From Terasakiella sp. SH-1 (GTDB lineage: Bacteria; Pseudomonadota; Alphaproteobacteria; Rhodospirillales; Terasakiellaceae): DNA of 64,000 bases. The stretch lies in contig NZ_CP038255.1 in the NCBI RefSeq assembly GCF_004564135.1, positions 1,847,501 through 1,911,500 on the forward strand, in the 5' to 3' direction. This document shows positions 28,323-38,456 of this stretch, piece by piece; the stretch's first letter is position 1, and every line of letters starts with the position of its first letter. Both the position numbers and the translations under genes were made by a program. The notes beneath the pieces were generated by a model. It searched no databases. It saw nothing but the letters and a program-made list of their open reading frames with translations, and had not been told where the DNA came from.

Positions 28323-28787
28323 ATGACAATCGAAGTTGGAAGCCAAGCGCCCGATTTTACACTGCCAACAGATGGCGGTGGGGAACTCAGCTTGTCCTCG
28401 CTCAAAGGCAAGAAAGTTGTGCTGTACTTCTACCCGAAGGATTCCACACCAGGCTGCACAACACAGGCCAAAGGGTTTCGCGATGAAATGGCAGCATTTG
28501 AGGCTGAAAACTGCGTCATCGTTGGTGCCTCCAAAGACAGCATCAAGCGCCACGATAACTTCAAGGCTAAACAAGAGCTGAATTTCGCACTTGTATCGGA
28601 TGCAGAAAGCGACCTGTGTGAAAATTATGGCGTCTGGCAGGAAAAGAAAATGTACGGCAAAACCTTCATGGGGATTGTGCGCACGACTTTCCTGATTGAT
28701 GAAAATGGCATCGTTCAAAAAATCTGGCCAAAAGTAAAGGTTAAGGGCCATATTGAAGATGTTCTAGAATCAGTAAAAGAACTGTAA
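28323..28787 (+). CDS. bcp: thiol peroxidase of the Bcp/PrxQ family
   Basis: 154 residues. VGSQAPDFTLPTDGG and YFYPKDSTPGCTTQAKGFRD (peroxidatic C45) are typical of Bcp; the usual resolving Cys five residues later is absent (A49/K50), so another thiol (C63 or C100) or an external one may resolve. IVRTTFLIDENG is conserved. It reduces hydroperoxides. Twelve bases after glnE, so likely cotranscribed. Confidence 0.92.
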   Translation: MTIEVGSQAPDFTLPTDGGGELSLSSLKGKKVVLYFYPKDSTPGCTTQAKGFRDEMAAFEAENCVIVGASKDSIKRHDNFKAKQELNFALVSDAESDLCENYGVWQEKKMYGKTFMGIVRTTFLIDENGIVQKIWPKVKVKGHIEDVLESVKEL

Positions 28788-28797
28788 AAACAAAAGC

Positions 28798-28837
28798 TTC
28801 CCTTCCGCTACAAAATAACTACAATGGCGGAAGGGAA
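28798..28837. repeat. long perfect inverted repeat between bcp and the next gene
   Basis: TTCCCTTCCGC and GCGGAAGGGAA pair over 11 bases around an 18-base loop. There is no T run after it, so it is a weak candidate for a classical terminator; it may stabilise the bcp mRNA end. Confidence 0.5.
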
Positions 28838-28861
28838 ATTATCTAAAAGGGTAGATGCACA

Positions 28862-29635
28862 ATGGCGCATGATAAGACAGAACTGGAATTACAAGTTGAA
28901 AGCGAGTTTCTGGAAGAAGCCCGCGACATTATGAATTCCTTGGAAATCCAGCGTGAAAACCTGCGTTCCAATTATAATGACGATGATATGGGAAAACTGC
29001 TGCGCGGGGTGAAAAACCTGGGCGCACAAGCCCTGACGGCTGACTTTGCCATTGTCAGCCTTTTGGCACACCGTCTGGAACATTATCTGGAACGTATCCC
29101 CAACATGGACGCCCCCCATGGAGATAACGTTCGCCTGTATCTAGATAAAATCGAATCTGCGCTAGACGGTACACTTCAAGTTGAAGCCACACAGACAAGT
29201 GCAAACCTGGTACGTGAACTGCCTGCGGTTACGAAGTTTGATCATGAATTTGGTGATCTGGAAAAGAAGAACATCGAAATTCTGATCATCGTGCCCGACA
29301 AGGCCACCGCCCATATCGTTGAACGTGAAATGGCAGAATGTGGATATCGTGTTTCTTTTGCCAAATCTTCTTTTAACGGGATTGAGCTGGCCATCCGCAC
29401 CCGCCCGGATATGGTTTTGGCCTCCGGTCAAATTGACCAGCTTAGCGGTATTGATCTGGCAAATGCCTTTGCCTCCATGCCGGCCGCCCAAAACATTCCT
29501 TTTGCCCTGCTGACCAGTAACGATTGGGGGCACCCTTCTTTACGTGCCCTGCCCCATACCTGTGGTCTGGTACGTAAAGGAAAAAGTTTCGGTGACGACA
29601 TTGCAGAATGCCTGAAACGTTTTGGCATCACATGA
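28862..29635 (+). CDS. degenerate HPt plus degenerate receiver protein (pseudo-phosphorelay)
   Basis: 257 residues. Residues 10-105 have the four-helix pattern of an HPt domain, but where CheA-type HPt carries RxxHTLKG this protein has RGVKNLGAQ, so the phospho-accepting His is replaced (K51). Residues 135-257 look like a receiver (EILIIVPDKATAHIVEREM ... PDMVLASGQID), but the phospho-accepting Asp position is Ser (about 188) and the first acid of the acidic pair is Pro. Neither domain should be phosphorylated. It is translationally coupled (ATGA) to the DUF455 gene. Domain identity is by pattern, not search. Confidence 0.7.
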   Translation: MAHDKTELELQVESEFLEEARDIMNSLEIQRENLRSNYNDDDMGKLLRGVKNLGAQALTADFAIVSLLAHRLEHYLERIPNMDAPHGDNVRLYLDKIESALDGTLQVEATQTSANLVRELPAVTKFDHEFGDLEKKNIEILIIVPDKATAHIVEREMAECGYRVSFAKSSFNGIELAIRTRPDMVLASGQIDQLSGIDLANAFASMPAAQNIPFALLTSNDWGHPSLRALPHTCGLVRKGKSFGDDIAECLKRFGIT

Positions 29636-30432
29636 CCTTAACTGAGGCAGCATGTGATGTTTTGCAAACGGCGGACCCAGATGAAAAGGTCCGCCGTACT
29701 TATGAGTATGCCAAACACTGGGATGAAGGCCAGATCACAGAAATTGGCAATCATCTTCCACCGGATACACCTGCACGCCCCGTGCGCCCCCAACTTTTGT
29801 CCCCTAAAAGCATGCCCCGCAGGCGGCTGGGAAGTGAAGCCGGGCGCATTGCCCTGATCCATGCCATTGCCCACATTGAGTTAAACGCTATTGATCTGGC
29901 GTGGGATATTATTGCACGCTTTACCCATGAGGACCTGCCCAAAGCCTTTTTTGATGATTGGGTCAAAGTTGCCTATGACGAAGCTGTCCATTTTGAGCTT
30001 CTCAATGACCGACTCAAAGATTTTGACAGTCATTATGGTGAGCATCCTGCCCATAACGGCCTGTGGGATGCTGCCTTTGAAACCCGTCATGACCTGATGG
30101 CACGTTGCGCTCTCGTCCCCATGTTGCTGGAACCCCGAGGACTGGATACAACCCCGGCCACCGTCGTGAAACTTCGCCGTATGGGCGATGATAAGACGGC
30201 TGATATTATGGAACGGATCGGCCATGAAGAAATCGCTCATGTTGCCGCTGGTACACGGTATTTCAACCTCTTGGCTGAACAACGTCAGCTTGACCCGATT
30301 ACAACGTATCATACCTTAGTACGAAAACATTATAAGGGGAATCTGAAAGCCCCCTTCAATGAAGAGGCAAGAAGCCAAGCCGGTCTAAGCACCTATTACT
30401 ACAAACCTTTATCTAATGAGTCACAAACGTGA
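29632..30432 (+). CDS. DUF455-family ferritin-like protein
   Basis: About 266 residues from MTLTEAACDVLQTADPDEK; the ATG overlaps the previous stop. ALIHAIAHIELNAIDLAWD, YDEAVHFELLNDRL, and GHEEIAHVAAGTRYF carry the Glu and His residues of a ferritin-like di-iron fold typical of DUF455. Related proteins include tRNA-modifying MiaE-like enzymes, but the substrate is not known. No signal peptide. Confidence 0.85.
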   Translation: MTLTEAACDVLQTADPDEKVRRTYEYAKHWDEGQITEIGNHLPPDTPARPVRPQLLSPKSMPRRRLGSEAGRIALIHAIAHIELNAIDLAWDIIARFTHEDLPKAFFDDWVKVAYDEAVHFELLNDRLKDFDSHYGEHPAHNGLWDAAFETRHDLMARCALVPMLLEPRGLDTTPATVVKLRRMGDDKTADIMERIGHEEIAHVAAGTRYFNLLAEQRQLDPITTYHTLVRKHYKGNLKAPFNEEARSQAGLSTYYYKPLSNESQT

Positions 30433-30576
30433 TACACACTGCGCGCGCAATGAGTAAGTATATATACATATACATGTATCAGATTTGCTCCATATTAAAA
30501 TACAACCTAAAAATGATTTGACTCCGATCCAAATGCGTTATATCCGCCAAACCAATAACAACCTAGGTGGTAGATC

Positions 30577-32652
30577 ATGCGTATTACGAATTTCAAAGTT
30601 CTCAACTTACTTTTCATCACTGCACTTTTAATCGTTGGCTTCACCTCCACGATCAGTGCCTGGCGCATCAGTTCCAATATTGAAACCTCAAAAAACTATT
30701 GGGAGAAATATCAGGATATTTCTTCGCCTAAAGAACAAGCCATCAATGCGTTGCTCAAAAACCTGGGCTATGGCGGCATGATCCACCAGTTTAAAAACTA
30801 TGTCCTGCGCAAAGATCAAAAGCGGATTGAAAAAATCCAGACCGCTGTAGGTGCCTCGATTGCCGCCTTGCAGTCTTATGAGGCTGCTGGCGTGAATGAT
30901 GTTGAAAAACAAGCTTTGGCCGATATTCGTGATGTGATCAAAGCCTATGGCCTCAACACCAAGGTTGTTACAGATCTTGCTCAAAATAGCGCAGCCTCCA
31001 AAACCATTGATAAATCTGTCAAGATTAATGACAAGCCCGCCTTGCAAGGTATCTCCACACTTCGAAAACAGGTCATTGCCCTGCGCCTGTCAGATGACCT
31101 TGAAGACACTAAAATTCAAGCCTTGTCCAATCTGCGTTCAGCCCTGGGCTTTGGTGGCATGATCCATCAATTTAAAAATTACGTACTGCGCCAAGACACA
31201 CCGCGTATTGCAAAAATTAAAAAGAAAGTCACAACGGCGCGCCAAATCATTGCCAAATATCGCACATTCAAAATCACAGAAAATGAACAGAAAGCCCTGA
31301 ACGATATTCAGGCCGTTGTGAATGAATATGCCCAAAATATTGACAAGGTTGAAAAGCTGGCAGCACAAAATAAAACAGCCGAACAAATTGACAAGGCCGT
31401 CAAGATCAGTGACTCCCCCGCGATCAAAGGCTTTGGCATTCTAACCGCCGCCATTGCAGAAGATGCCAAGCAGGAACGCAAGGTTCTGGATACAGATTTT
31501 GCCCAAATTCAATCCAATGCAACGATGATCCTTGTCATTGCCATTGGCTCAACTGTTCTTCTCGTTCTCTTCACCCTATGGCTGGTGAATGGCCGGATGG
31601 TCAACCCCATCGTCAGCATGACAGAAGCCATGCAAAAACTGGCAGCAGGAAATACAGATGTACAGATCAAGGGCATGGGCCGCAATGACCAGATTGGTGA
31701 TATGGCTGCTGCGGTCAATATCTTCAAAGAAAATGCACAGGAAAACCAACGCCTGAAAGATCATCAAGAAGAGCTGGAGCGTGAAAACACCATCAAACGT
31801 AAGCAAGAAATGCTTGCCATGGCAGATGAGCTTGAAGGCCGCGTCACCGGCAGTATTCGAGCGATCACAGGCCATATTGACCAGCTTCATAGCGCCGCAA
31901 ATTCCATGAGCAGCAACGCTGACAAGACACAGGAAAAAAGCAAGTCTGTTTCTATTTCCACGGATGAGGCGTCCGGTAATGTTCAAACCGTTTCAGCCGC
32001 TAGTAACGAACTCAGCGCCTCGATCAATGAAATCAGTCGTCAGGTAACTCAATCAGCTGATATTGCACAAAATGCAACATATGAAGCACAAACAACAAAT
32101 CAGCGTGTTGAAAAACTGTCCGAAGCAGCCAGTCGCATTGGCGAAGTTGTCAGCCTGATTACGGACATTGCCTCTCAAACAAACTTGCTGGCACTGAATG
32201 CCACTATTGAATCAGCACGTGCAGGTGAAGCCGGAAAAGGTTTTGCCGTTGTTGCCCACGAAGTCAAAAACCTCGCTGCACAAACCAGTCAGGCCACCGA
32301 AGACATCGGCAACCAGATCAAGGCCATTCAGAATGAAACACAGGCATCTGTCGAAGCCATTCAGGAAATCACCGGGACAATCTCATCCATCAGTGATCTC
32401 AGCACCAATATTGCGGCCGCAGTTGAACAGCAACAAGCAGCCACAAATGAAATTGCCCAAAGCGTTGATGCAGCAGCACAGGGAACAAGCGTTGTTTCAC
32501 ACAGCATCTCCGAAGTGGCAAATGCTGCAAATGAAACAGGTGATATGGCCAAGACCGTATTTGCCGCTGCAAACGAATTGATGGAGGTCAGTAAATCCCT
32601 CAGAACCGGTGTACAGGACTTCCTTGATGAAGTCCGCCAAGCCAATCAATAA
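30577..32652 (+). CDS. methyl-accepting chemotaxis protein with duplicated sensor module
   Basis: 691 residues. A transmembrane helix (8-30), a periplasmic region of about 280 residues, a second helix (about 312-332), HAMP, and a cytoplasmic signalling domain with the hairpin tip [20 protein letters not shown]. The periplasmic part contains two copies, 126 residues apart, of [15 protein letters not shown] (residues 64-78) and [15 protein letters not shown] (about 190-204), each followed by IKIND/IKISD-PA segments, so the sensor was made by internal duplication. The ligand is unknown. Confidence 0.9.
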   Translation: MRITNFKVLNLLFITALLIVGFTSTISAWRISSNIETSKNYWEKYQDISSPKEQAINALLKNLGYGGMIHQFKNYVLRKDQKRIEKIQTAVGASIAALQSYEAAGVNDVEKQALADIRDVIKAYGLNTKVVTDLAQNSAASKTIDKSVKINDKPALQGISTLRKQVIALRLSDDLEDTKIQALSNLRSALGFGGMIHQFKNYVLRQDTPRIAKIKKKVTTARQIIAKYRTFKITENEQKALNDIQAVVNEYAQNIDKVEKLAAQNKTAEQIDKAVKISDSPAIKGFGILTAAIAEDAKQERKVLDTDFAQIQSNATMILVIAIGSTVLLVLFTLWLVNGRMVNPIVSMTEAMQKLAAGNTDVQIKGMGRNDQIGDMAAAVNIFKENAQENQRLKDHQEELERENTIKRKQEMLAMADELEGRVTGSIRAITGHIDQLHSAANSMSSNADKTQEKSKSVSISTDEASGNVQTVSAASNELSASINEISRQVTQSADIAQNATYEAQTTNQRVEKLSEAASRIGEVVSLITDIASQTNLLALNATIESARAGEAGKGFAVVAHEVKNLAAQTSQATEDIGNQIKAIQNETQASVEAIQEITGTISSISDLSTNIAAAVEQQQAATNEIAQSVDAAAQGTSVVSHSISEVANAANETGDMAKTVFAAANELMEVSKSLRTGVQDFLDEVRQANQ

Positions 32653-32663
32653 AAAACCTAAGA

Positions 32664-32695
32664 TTAGGGCCTCACATATGTGGGGCCTTTTTCAC
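32664..32695 (+). terminator. intrinsic terminator after the chemoreceptor gene
   Basis: GGCC(T)CACATATGTG(G)GGCC followed by TTTTT. It overlaps the end of the convergent solute-binding gene. Confidence 0.7.
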
Positions 32696-33376
32696 AGGTT
32701 TGACAGAGTCGGTAAAACGGTTGCCTTGAGCAATATAATCAGCATATGCCTTGTTGATCTGGGCAACCTTATCCTTATGCTTCATCTTCAACCAAGTGTG
32801 TCCAGATAAATTCATCACAGGCAGTAAGGTCGCTTCGGCAAACTGTCCTTTAATCGCCTGCCACACAACCCCATCGACTAAAAAGCCATCAATGCGCTGT
32901 TCATTTAAAGCACGGATCAATTCCTTATAGGAACTCATCTCCACAGATTTGGGGATTTCGTCAATCAACAGTTTATGCCAAACCGTATCACGCAGATACC
33001 CAATCCGATATTCTTGATAATTCTGCGTGGTTATCCCGGTATTCTTTAGCGCCAGAACAAATCCTTTGCCCGAGGCCAAAGGGGTCGGCACCATAACCAC
33101 ATCCAGCTTGGTCACACGGTCATAAAATTGCACACGCAATAATTCACCCGTCAGCTTTCCCCGTTTATTTAGCTCCACAACTTCGGGGCTGGCAGGAGGA
33201 TAAAACTGATGGCAAATGCCAGCCTGATCCAACGCCCGACCGACATGATAAGCAATGGTGGAAATAAAGCCTGTTTCATGTGCAGCAAAACGCAGGCAGT
33301 CTTCCTTGGCAAAGGCCGTATTTGCCCATAAAAGGGCCCCTGCTGTTATAAGTGACTTAAAAGCCGTTTGCGCCAT
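32672..33376 (-). CDS. periplasmic solute-binding protein, family 3-like
   Basis: 234 residues with a signal peptide (cut after ANTAFA). The SBP_bac_3 type is suggested by the two-lobed layout and YRIGYLRDTVWHKLL followed by ELIRALNEQRIDGFLVDG, the hinge segment of amino-acid-binding relatives. No transporter genes are nearby, so it may serve signalling or a solitary role. It ends against the chemoreceptor gene. Confidence 0.75.
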   Translation of the reverse strand: MAQTAFKSLITAGALLWANTAFAKEDCLRFAAHETGFISTIAYHVGRALDQAGICHQFYPPASPEVVELNKRGKLTGELLRVQFYDRVTKLDVVMVPTPLASGKGFVLALKNTGITTQNYQEYRIGYLRDTVWHKLLIDEIPKSVEMSSYKELIRALNEQRIDGFLVDGVVWQAIKGQFAEATLLPVMNLSGHTWLKMKHKDKVAQINKAYADYIAQGNRFTDSVKPVKKAPHM

Positions 33377-33457
33377 ATATTCTGCCTGTTTATTACATCG
33401 CCTACAGGCACGTTAAAACAACCTAAGCTTTACGACCAGCATTTTTTAAGGGGCTTA

Positions 33458-34573
33458 TCACCCGTTTTCACTGGCGCTTTCAATTTTTTGCGCCAAGGCT
33501 GCTGCCATAAACTGATCCAGATCTCCATCCAGAACAGCCTGTGAGTTTGATGTCTCAACGCTTGTGCGCAAGTCCTTAATCATCTGATAAGGTTGCAACA
33601 CGTATGATCGGATTTGACGACCCCAGCCAATTTCAGTCTTGGCATCATGTTCAGCCTGACTTTCCGCCTCACGACGTTGTAACTCAGCTTCATACAAGCG
33701 TGCACGCAACATCTTATAGGCTGCTGCCCGGTTTTTATGTTGGGAGCGGTCATTTTGACACTGCACGACAATACCTGTCGGCAAATGGGTAATCCGAATG
33801 GCTGAATCCGTCTTGTTAACGTGCTGCCCCCCTGCCCCAGACGCACGATAGGTATCAACGCGCAGGTCTTTTTCTTCAATCTCGATTTCGATGTTATCAT
33901 CAATTTCCGGAGAAACAGACACAGCCGCAAAACTTGTATGACGACGCGCAGAACTATCAAACGGGGAAATTCGCACCAAACGATGGGTCCCGGTTTCGGT
34001 TTTCAGCCAGCCATACGCATTATGCCCACTGACCTTAAGGGAAACAGACTTAATGCCCGCTTCTTCACCCGCCGTTTCTTCAAGATATTCAATTTTGAAA
34101 CCACGTTTGTCACACCAGCGGCTGTACATGCGCAACATAATGCCTGCCCAGTCACACGCTTCTGTCCCCCCTGCCCCGGAGTTAATTTCCAAGAAGCAGT
34201 TATTGCCATCGACTTCACCAGACAGCAGCGTTTCAATCTCTTCTTTTGCCGCACGTTCCTGTAAAACATTCAGGGCTTCTTCGGCTTCGCGGACGGTATC
34301 TTCGTCCTCTTCCATTTCGCCGAGTTCAATCAGCTCGATATTATCTTCCAGTTCCTGTTCAGACTCTTCCAGTGCCTTGATCCCGTTTTCAAGACGAGTG
34401 CGTTCTTTCATCAGGTTTTGGGCTTTTTGCGGGTCATTCCACAGGTTTGGGTCTTCACTCAATGCATTGAGTTCTTCCAAACGGCGCACGGCATTATCGT
34501 AATCCAAATGCTTGCGCAACAAAGCAAGGGATTTACGGATTTCTTCAACCTGAGTTTCGACTTCGGCGCGCAT
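33458..34573 (-). CDS. prfB: peptide chain release factor 2
   Basis: About 371 residues from MRAEVETQVEEIRKSL (ATG 34573, AGGA upstream; a TTG three codons earlier is less likely). The stop-codon recognition SPF motif (ISPFDSSARRH) and the GGQ loop (RASGAGGQHVNKTDSA) are present. The reading frame is continuous through codon 25, so this gene lacks the programmed +1 frameshift of E. coli prfB. Follows mrcA. Confidence 0.96.
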   Translation of the reverse strand: MRAEVETQVEEIRKSLALLRKHLDYDNAVRRLEELNALSEDPNLWNDPQKAQNLMKERTRLENGIKALEESEQELEDNIELIELGEMEEDEDTVREAEEALNVLQERAAKEEIETLLSGEVDGNNCFLEINSGAGGTEACDWAGIMLRMYSRWCDKRGFKIEYLEETAGEEAGIKSVSLKVSGHNAYGWLKTETGTHRLVRISPFDSSARRHTSFAAVSVSPEIDDNIEIEIEEKDLRVDTYRASGAGGQHVNKTDSAIRITHLPTGIVVQCQNDRSQHKNRAAAYKMLRARLYEAELQRREAESQAEHDAKTEIGWGRQIRSYVLQPYQMIKDLRTSVETSNSQAVLDGDLDQFMAAALAQKIESASENG

Positions 34574-34639
34574 GAACGACAATTCCTAAAGAAAAAGATT
34601 AAATGAGTGTTGCGTGTTTAACCCCTAACACAGCCAAGG

Positions 34640-37072
34640 TCAATAAAGACCACCGCCCGTATCCACATCACCGGGACTGACGATTTCATCACTTTGGCCT
34701 TCCACAACCCTGTTGCTTTGGCTCGGCGATGTCCCTTGTTTGAAAGCTTCCCAGATGACATTGGTGTCACCGGGCTGTGCATCCTGACCTGTACGGGCAT
34801 TCACCCGGATCATACGTACCCCATCAGGGATACGAAACGGCGTGGCGGGCCGGTCAGCCAGCGCTTCTTTCATAAAATCACGGAAAATAGGTGCTGCTAC
34901 ACTAGACCCCGTTTCCTTAGGGCCCAAGGGCTTGGGCGTATCAAAACCAACAAAGACCCCTGTTACCAGATCGGGGCTAAAACCCATAAACCAGGTATCA
35001 CGGCTTTTGTTGGTTGTACCTGTCTTCCCACCCAACGGTTTGCCCACAGCTGCAACACGACGCCCTGTACCGCGCTGTACCACCCCTTCAAGGATAGATA
35101 CGGCTTGATAGGCACTTTCAGGCGAGGTTACACTTTCACGGTTATCTACAATTTGCGGGACCAGCTGATCCCCCGTCCAGTTCATCGCCAGACAATTGGG
35201 GCAATGACGGGTATCATGTTTAAACACGGTTACGCCATCACGGTTCTGAATACGGTCAATCAACGTGGGAATGATACGCTTGCCCCCATTGACCAACATG
35301 CCGTAAGCCGTTGCTAAATTCATCAGCTTGGTCTCACCTGAGCCCAAGGCCATGGAAAGAACTTCCGGCAAGTTTGGTGTAATATCAAAACGTTTGGCAT
35401 ATTCGCTGACTTTTTCCATCCCCAAAGTCTGGGCCAAACGAACCGTCATCAGGTTTCGGGATTTTTCAATGCCCAAACGCATGGTCGAGGGACCATAGAA
35501 TTTTTTGGAATAGTTATCCGGGCGCCATTTTGGCTGTCCCGGTCCCTGATCCAGAACGAACGGCGCATCCAAGATCAATGTGGATGGTGTATAACCTTCA
35601 TCAAAAGCAGCCAAATACACAAACGGCTTAAAGGCAGAACCTGGCTGGCGTTTGGCTTGTGTTACCCGGTTGAACTGACTATGGGCATAAGAATACCCCC
35701 CAACCATTGCCAAAACACGCCCCGTATGGGGATCAAGCGAGACAATGCCGCCTTGAACAGCAGGCACCTGCCGCAAGGCATAAGTATTGGGCTGATATTT
35801 TTTGCCTTTGGAATTTTCTGTTACAGCCTTGAGCCAGACCACATCACCACGTTCCAACGCATCAGAAGGTTGCTTCAAACGAGCACCGACTTTTTGATCC
35901 TCTAAAGCTTCGCGTGCCCAACGCATTTCTGCAAAAGGCAAAGCCCCACGGCTACCATCTTGTAAGCCAACACTAACCCCGGCCTCATGCAGCTTCAGCA
36001 CAACCCCCAACATCCAGTCAGCTGGTGCGCCTTTCGGTGGCTTAAGAGCGCTTAGATCACCATGCCAATCAATCAGATTGGTGATTTTGGCAACAGGACC
36101 ACGCCACCCATGACGACGGTCATAGGCTTCCAAACCATTTTGCAACACACGTTGTGCCGTGGCCTGTAACGTTGGATCAAGTGTGGTATGAACGGACAAG
36201 CCCCCTTTATAAAGCTTGTCTTCCCCATACATGCCGACCAGTTCACGGCGAACTTCCTCCGCAAAATACGGGGCCTTAACGAATTCGGTTTCTGCACGCG
36301 AAGCCACACTAAGCGGTCTATTTTTTGCGTAGGCAGCATCCGCCAAGCTGATGTAACCTTCAATCGCCATGCGATCAATCACCCAATTGCGACGTTCCAC
36401 GGCCTTTTTCGTCTTTTTAATCGGGTGGTAATTATTCGGTGCCTTGGGCAGCGCCGCCAGATAGGCAACTTCTTCAATCGTCAACTCACCCATGGACTTG
36501 TTAAAATAGTTCAAGGCTGCCGCTGCAATCCCGTAAGACCCGTAGCCGAGATAAATCTCATTTAAATAAAGTTCCAGAATGCGGTTCTTGGTTAACGCCT
36601 TTTCAATACGCAGGGCAAGGATCGCTTCCTTAATCTTACGCACATAAGAAACTTCATTGGTCAGCAGAAAGTTTTTCGCCACCTGTTGGGTAATGGTGGA
36701 CGCCCCGACCAGACGCCGCCCCTTACCAACATTTTTCAGGTTGATCACAATCGCACGCGCCACCCCCATTGGGTCAATCCCGCTGTGATGGTAAAAATTT
36801 TTGTCTTCTGCGGCCAAAAAGGCCCCGATAACCCGTTGCGGAATGGCCTTAATCGGTACGAACACCCGGTTTTCGATGGCATATTCCGCCATCAATTGCC
36901 CGTCCCCGGCATGTACACGGGTCATGACAGGGGGTTCATAGTCTTTCAATTGGGTATAATCGGGCAAGCCTTTGCCATAATAATAAAAACCATAAAGCAC
37001 AGCCCCCGCCCCCAAGGCAGCAAGGAATGTGAAAAAGCCAAATAATCCGGCAATGATTTTTAATATTTTCAC
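34640..37072 (-). CDS. mrcA: penicillin-binding protein 1A
   Basis: 810 residues. N-terminal membrane anchor, a GT51 transglycosylase domain (AEDKNFYHHSGIDPMGVARA; GASTITQQVAKNFLL) and a transpeptidase domain with SxxK in QPGSAFKPFVY, SRN in EKSRNLMTVRLAQ and KTGTT in GGKTGTTNKSRDTWF. It polymerises and cross-links peptidoglycan. Lies between amiC and prfB, an arrangement common in alphaproteobacteria. Confidence 0.96.
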   Translation of the reverse strand: MKILKIIAGLFGFFTFLAALGAGAVLYGFYYYGKGLPDYTQLKDYEPPVMTRVHAGDGQLMAEYAIENRVFVPIKAIPQRVIGAFLAAEDKNFYHHSGIDPMGVARAIVINLKNVGKGRRLVGASTITQQVAKNFLLTNEVSYVRKIKEAILALRIEKALTKNRILELYLNEIYLGYGSYGIAAAALNYFNKSMGELTIEEVAYLAALPKAPNNYHPIKKTKKAVERRNWVIDRMAIEGYISLADAAYAKNRPLSVASRAETEFVKAPYFAEEVRRELVGMYGEDKLYKGGLSVHTTLDPTLQATAQRVLQNGLEAYDRRHGWRGPVAKITNLIDWHGDLSALKPPKGAPADWMLGVVLKLHEAGVSVGLQDGSRGALPFAEMRWAREALEDQKVGARLKQPSDALERGDVVWLKAVTENSKGKKYQPNTYALRQVPAVQGGIVSLDPHTGRVLAMVGGYSYAHSQFNRVTQAKRQPGSAFKPFVYLAAFDEGYTPSTLILDAPFVLDQGPGQPKWRPDNYSKKFYGPSTMRLGIEKSRNLMTVRLAQTLGMEKVSEYAKRFDITPNLPEVLSMALGSGETKLMNLATAYGMLVNGGKRIIPTLIDRIQNRDGVTVFKHDTRHCPNCLAMNWTGDQLVPQIVDNRESVTSPESAYQAVSILEGVVQRGTGRRVAAVGKPLGGKTGTTNKSRDTWFMGFSPDLVTGVFVGFDTPKPLGPKETGSSVAAPIFRDFMKEALADRPATPFRIPDGVRMIRVNARTGQDAQPGDTNVIWEAFKQGTSPSQSNRVVEGQSDEIVSPGDVDTGGGLY

Positions 37073-37139
37073 GGCACTTCCAAATCTTTCAAATCAAGGA
37101 CAGGCAGTATACTAATTAAACAAGGCTTGTCGCGCCTTA

Positions 37140-38417
37140 TTATAGGCGATTGGCCTCTTCTACCCGATTAAAGTAACGATTGATGGATGTTTTAATTGCA
37201 TCTGCCATTTTTGCCCGGAACTTTTTAGACCGCAAAGAACGCTCGTCATACTTGTTGGACAAGAATCCAAGTTCAATCAAAACGGCAGGCACATCCGGGG
37301 CTTTCAAAACAGCAAACCCTGCAAAACGATGCGGATTGCGCAAAACCTTGCCTGAACGTGAAATATCTTTCACCAGAGTTTCTGCAAAACGAGAAGACTG
37401 GTTCGTCGTATCACGCTGGGCCATATCCAGTAAAATAAAGCTCAGATCATCATCTTTGGTGGACAGGTCAACCCCTGCAATCAAATCCGCTTTGTTTTCT
37501 CGTTCCGCCAGGGCTTGCGCCTCTTTGGAAGAGGCACGTTCTGACAAGGTATAAACAGAAGCACCGCGCACAGATTTATCACGGAATGTATCGGCATGCA
37601 GGGAGATAAACAAATCCGCCCCGGCCCGACGCGCAATGGCTGTGCGTTCACGCAACGGAATAAACACATCCCGATCACGTGTTAAAACCACCTTGTAGCG
37701 CCCCGTACGTTTCAACGCATCGCGCAACTGTCGTGCAATGGCCAGCGTAATATGTTTTTCATAGGCTCCACTCACACCCCGTGCGCCCGGATCAACCCCA
37801 CCGTGGCCAGCATCAATGACAACCACATGCTTGCTTTTCTTTTTCGGCTTGGCAGGTGGCAACATGGCAGGCACACGAGCAGGCTGAATTGGTTTGGGCT
37901 GCACACGGGACACCGCCTTTGCCACAGGCTTGCCGGGAAAAGTGGCCGGTTTCAACAAAGCCAGAAACGTTGCCCTGTTGGTATTGACCAGATCCATGAC
38001 AAAACGCCAACTGCGAACCTTCCCACGTGGAGGCAAAACCATGGTCTTTTTGATTTTCACAGGCCCTTTTGCATCCAAAACGATACGCGATGTCCCAGTT
38101 TTAAACAGGCCATAACGAAAACCACTCAGCGATCCATACATGCGCGGGTTATGCCCATTGGGCAACTGCCAACCCATTTCAGGAAAATCGACAACCACAC
38201 GATAAGGGTCTGCCAACATAGAAACCTGATAATCCACTTTGTCACTGACTTCCATCACAAAACGGGTGTATTCGGGGTGTTGGCCAACGCGAACGCTTTT
38301 CACAATTGGCATCAGGCCCTCTTGCGCGATCGCCTTTGGTGCGAATCCAAAAGCGCAGATCAACAGCAATAACGTTTTGAAAACAGTTATGTTTATGAAT
38401 TGACGGGTCAGTTTCAT
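37140..38417 (-). CDS. amiC: N-acetylmuramoyl-L-alanine amidase (AMIN domain, AmiC type)
   Basis: About 425 residues from MKLTRQFINITVFKTLLLLI, a signal peptide ending AIA; an in-frame ATG at 38438 is an alternative. The AMIN domain (TRFVMEVSDKVDYQVS) is followed by a Lys/Pro-rich linker and the zinc amidase domain with VIDAGHGGVDPGARG, YEKH and FISLHADTF supplying His, Glu and His. It cleaves septal peptidoglycan in the periplasm. Divergent from rne. Confidence 0.93.
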   Translation of the reverse strand: MKLTRQFINITVFKTLLLLICAFGFAPKAIAQEGLMPIVKSVRVGQHPEYTRFVMEVSDKVDYQVSMLADPYRVVVDFPEMGWQLPNGHNPRMYGSLSGFRYGLFKTGTSRIVLDAKGPVKIKKTMVLPPRGKVRSWRFVMDLVNTNRATFLALLKPATFPGKPVAKAVSRVQPKPIQPARVPAMLPPAKPKKKSKHVVVIDAGHGGVDPGARGVSGAYEKHITLAIARQLRDALKRTGRYKVVLTRDRDVFIPLRERTAIARRAGADLFISLHADTFRDKSVRGASVYTLSERASSKEAQALAERENKADLIAGVDLSTKDDDLSFILLDMAQRDTTNQSSRFAETLVKDISRSGKVLRNPHRFAGFAVLKAPDVPAVLIELGFLSNKYDERSLRSKKFRAKMADAIKTSINRYFNRVEEANRL

Positions 38418-38456
38418 GGGTACAAAAAAACTTGGCATCTTTGAATAATATAACAC

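Noticed and set aside
30450-30480. alternating purine-pyrimidine tract (TATATACATATACATGTA) before the chemoreceptor gene
   Set aside because: Short and AT-rich; no evidence beyond composition. A TTGACT/TATATC pair nearby has only 15 bases of spacing.
33458-34573. programmed frameshift in prfB
   Set aside because: The frame is continuous from the start codon, with no internal TGA at the usual place.
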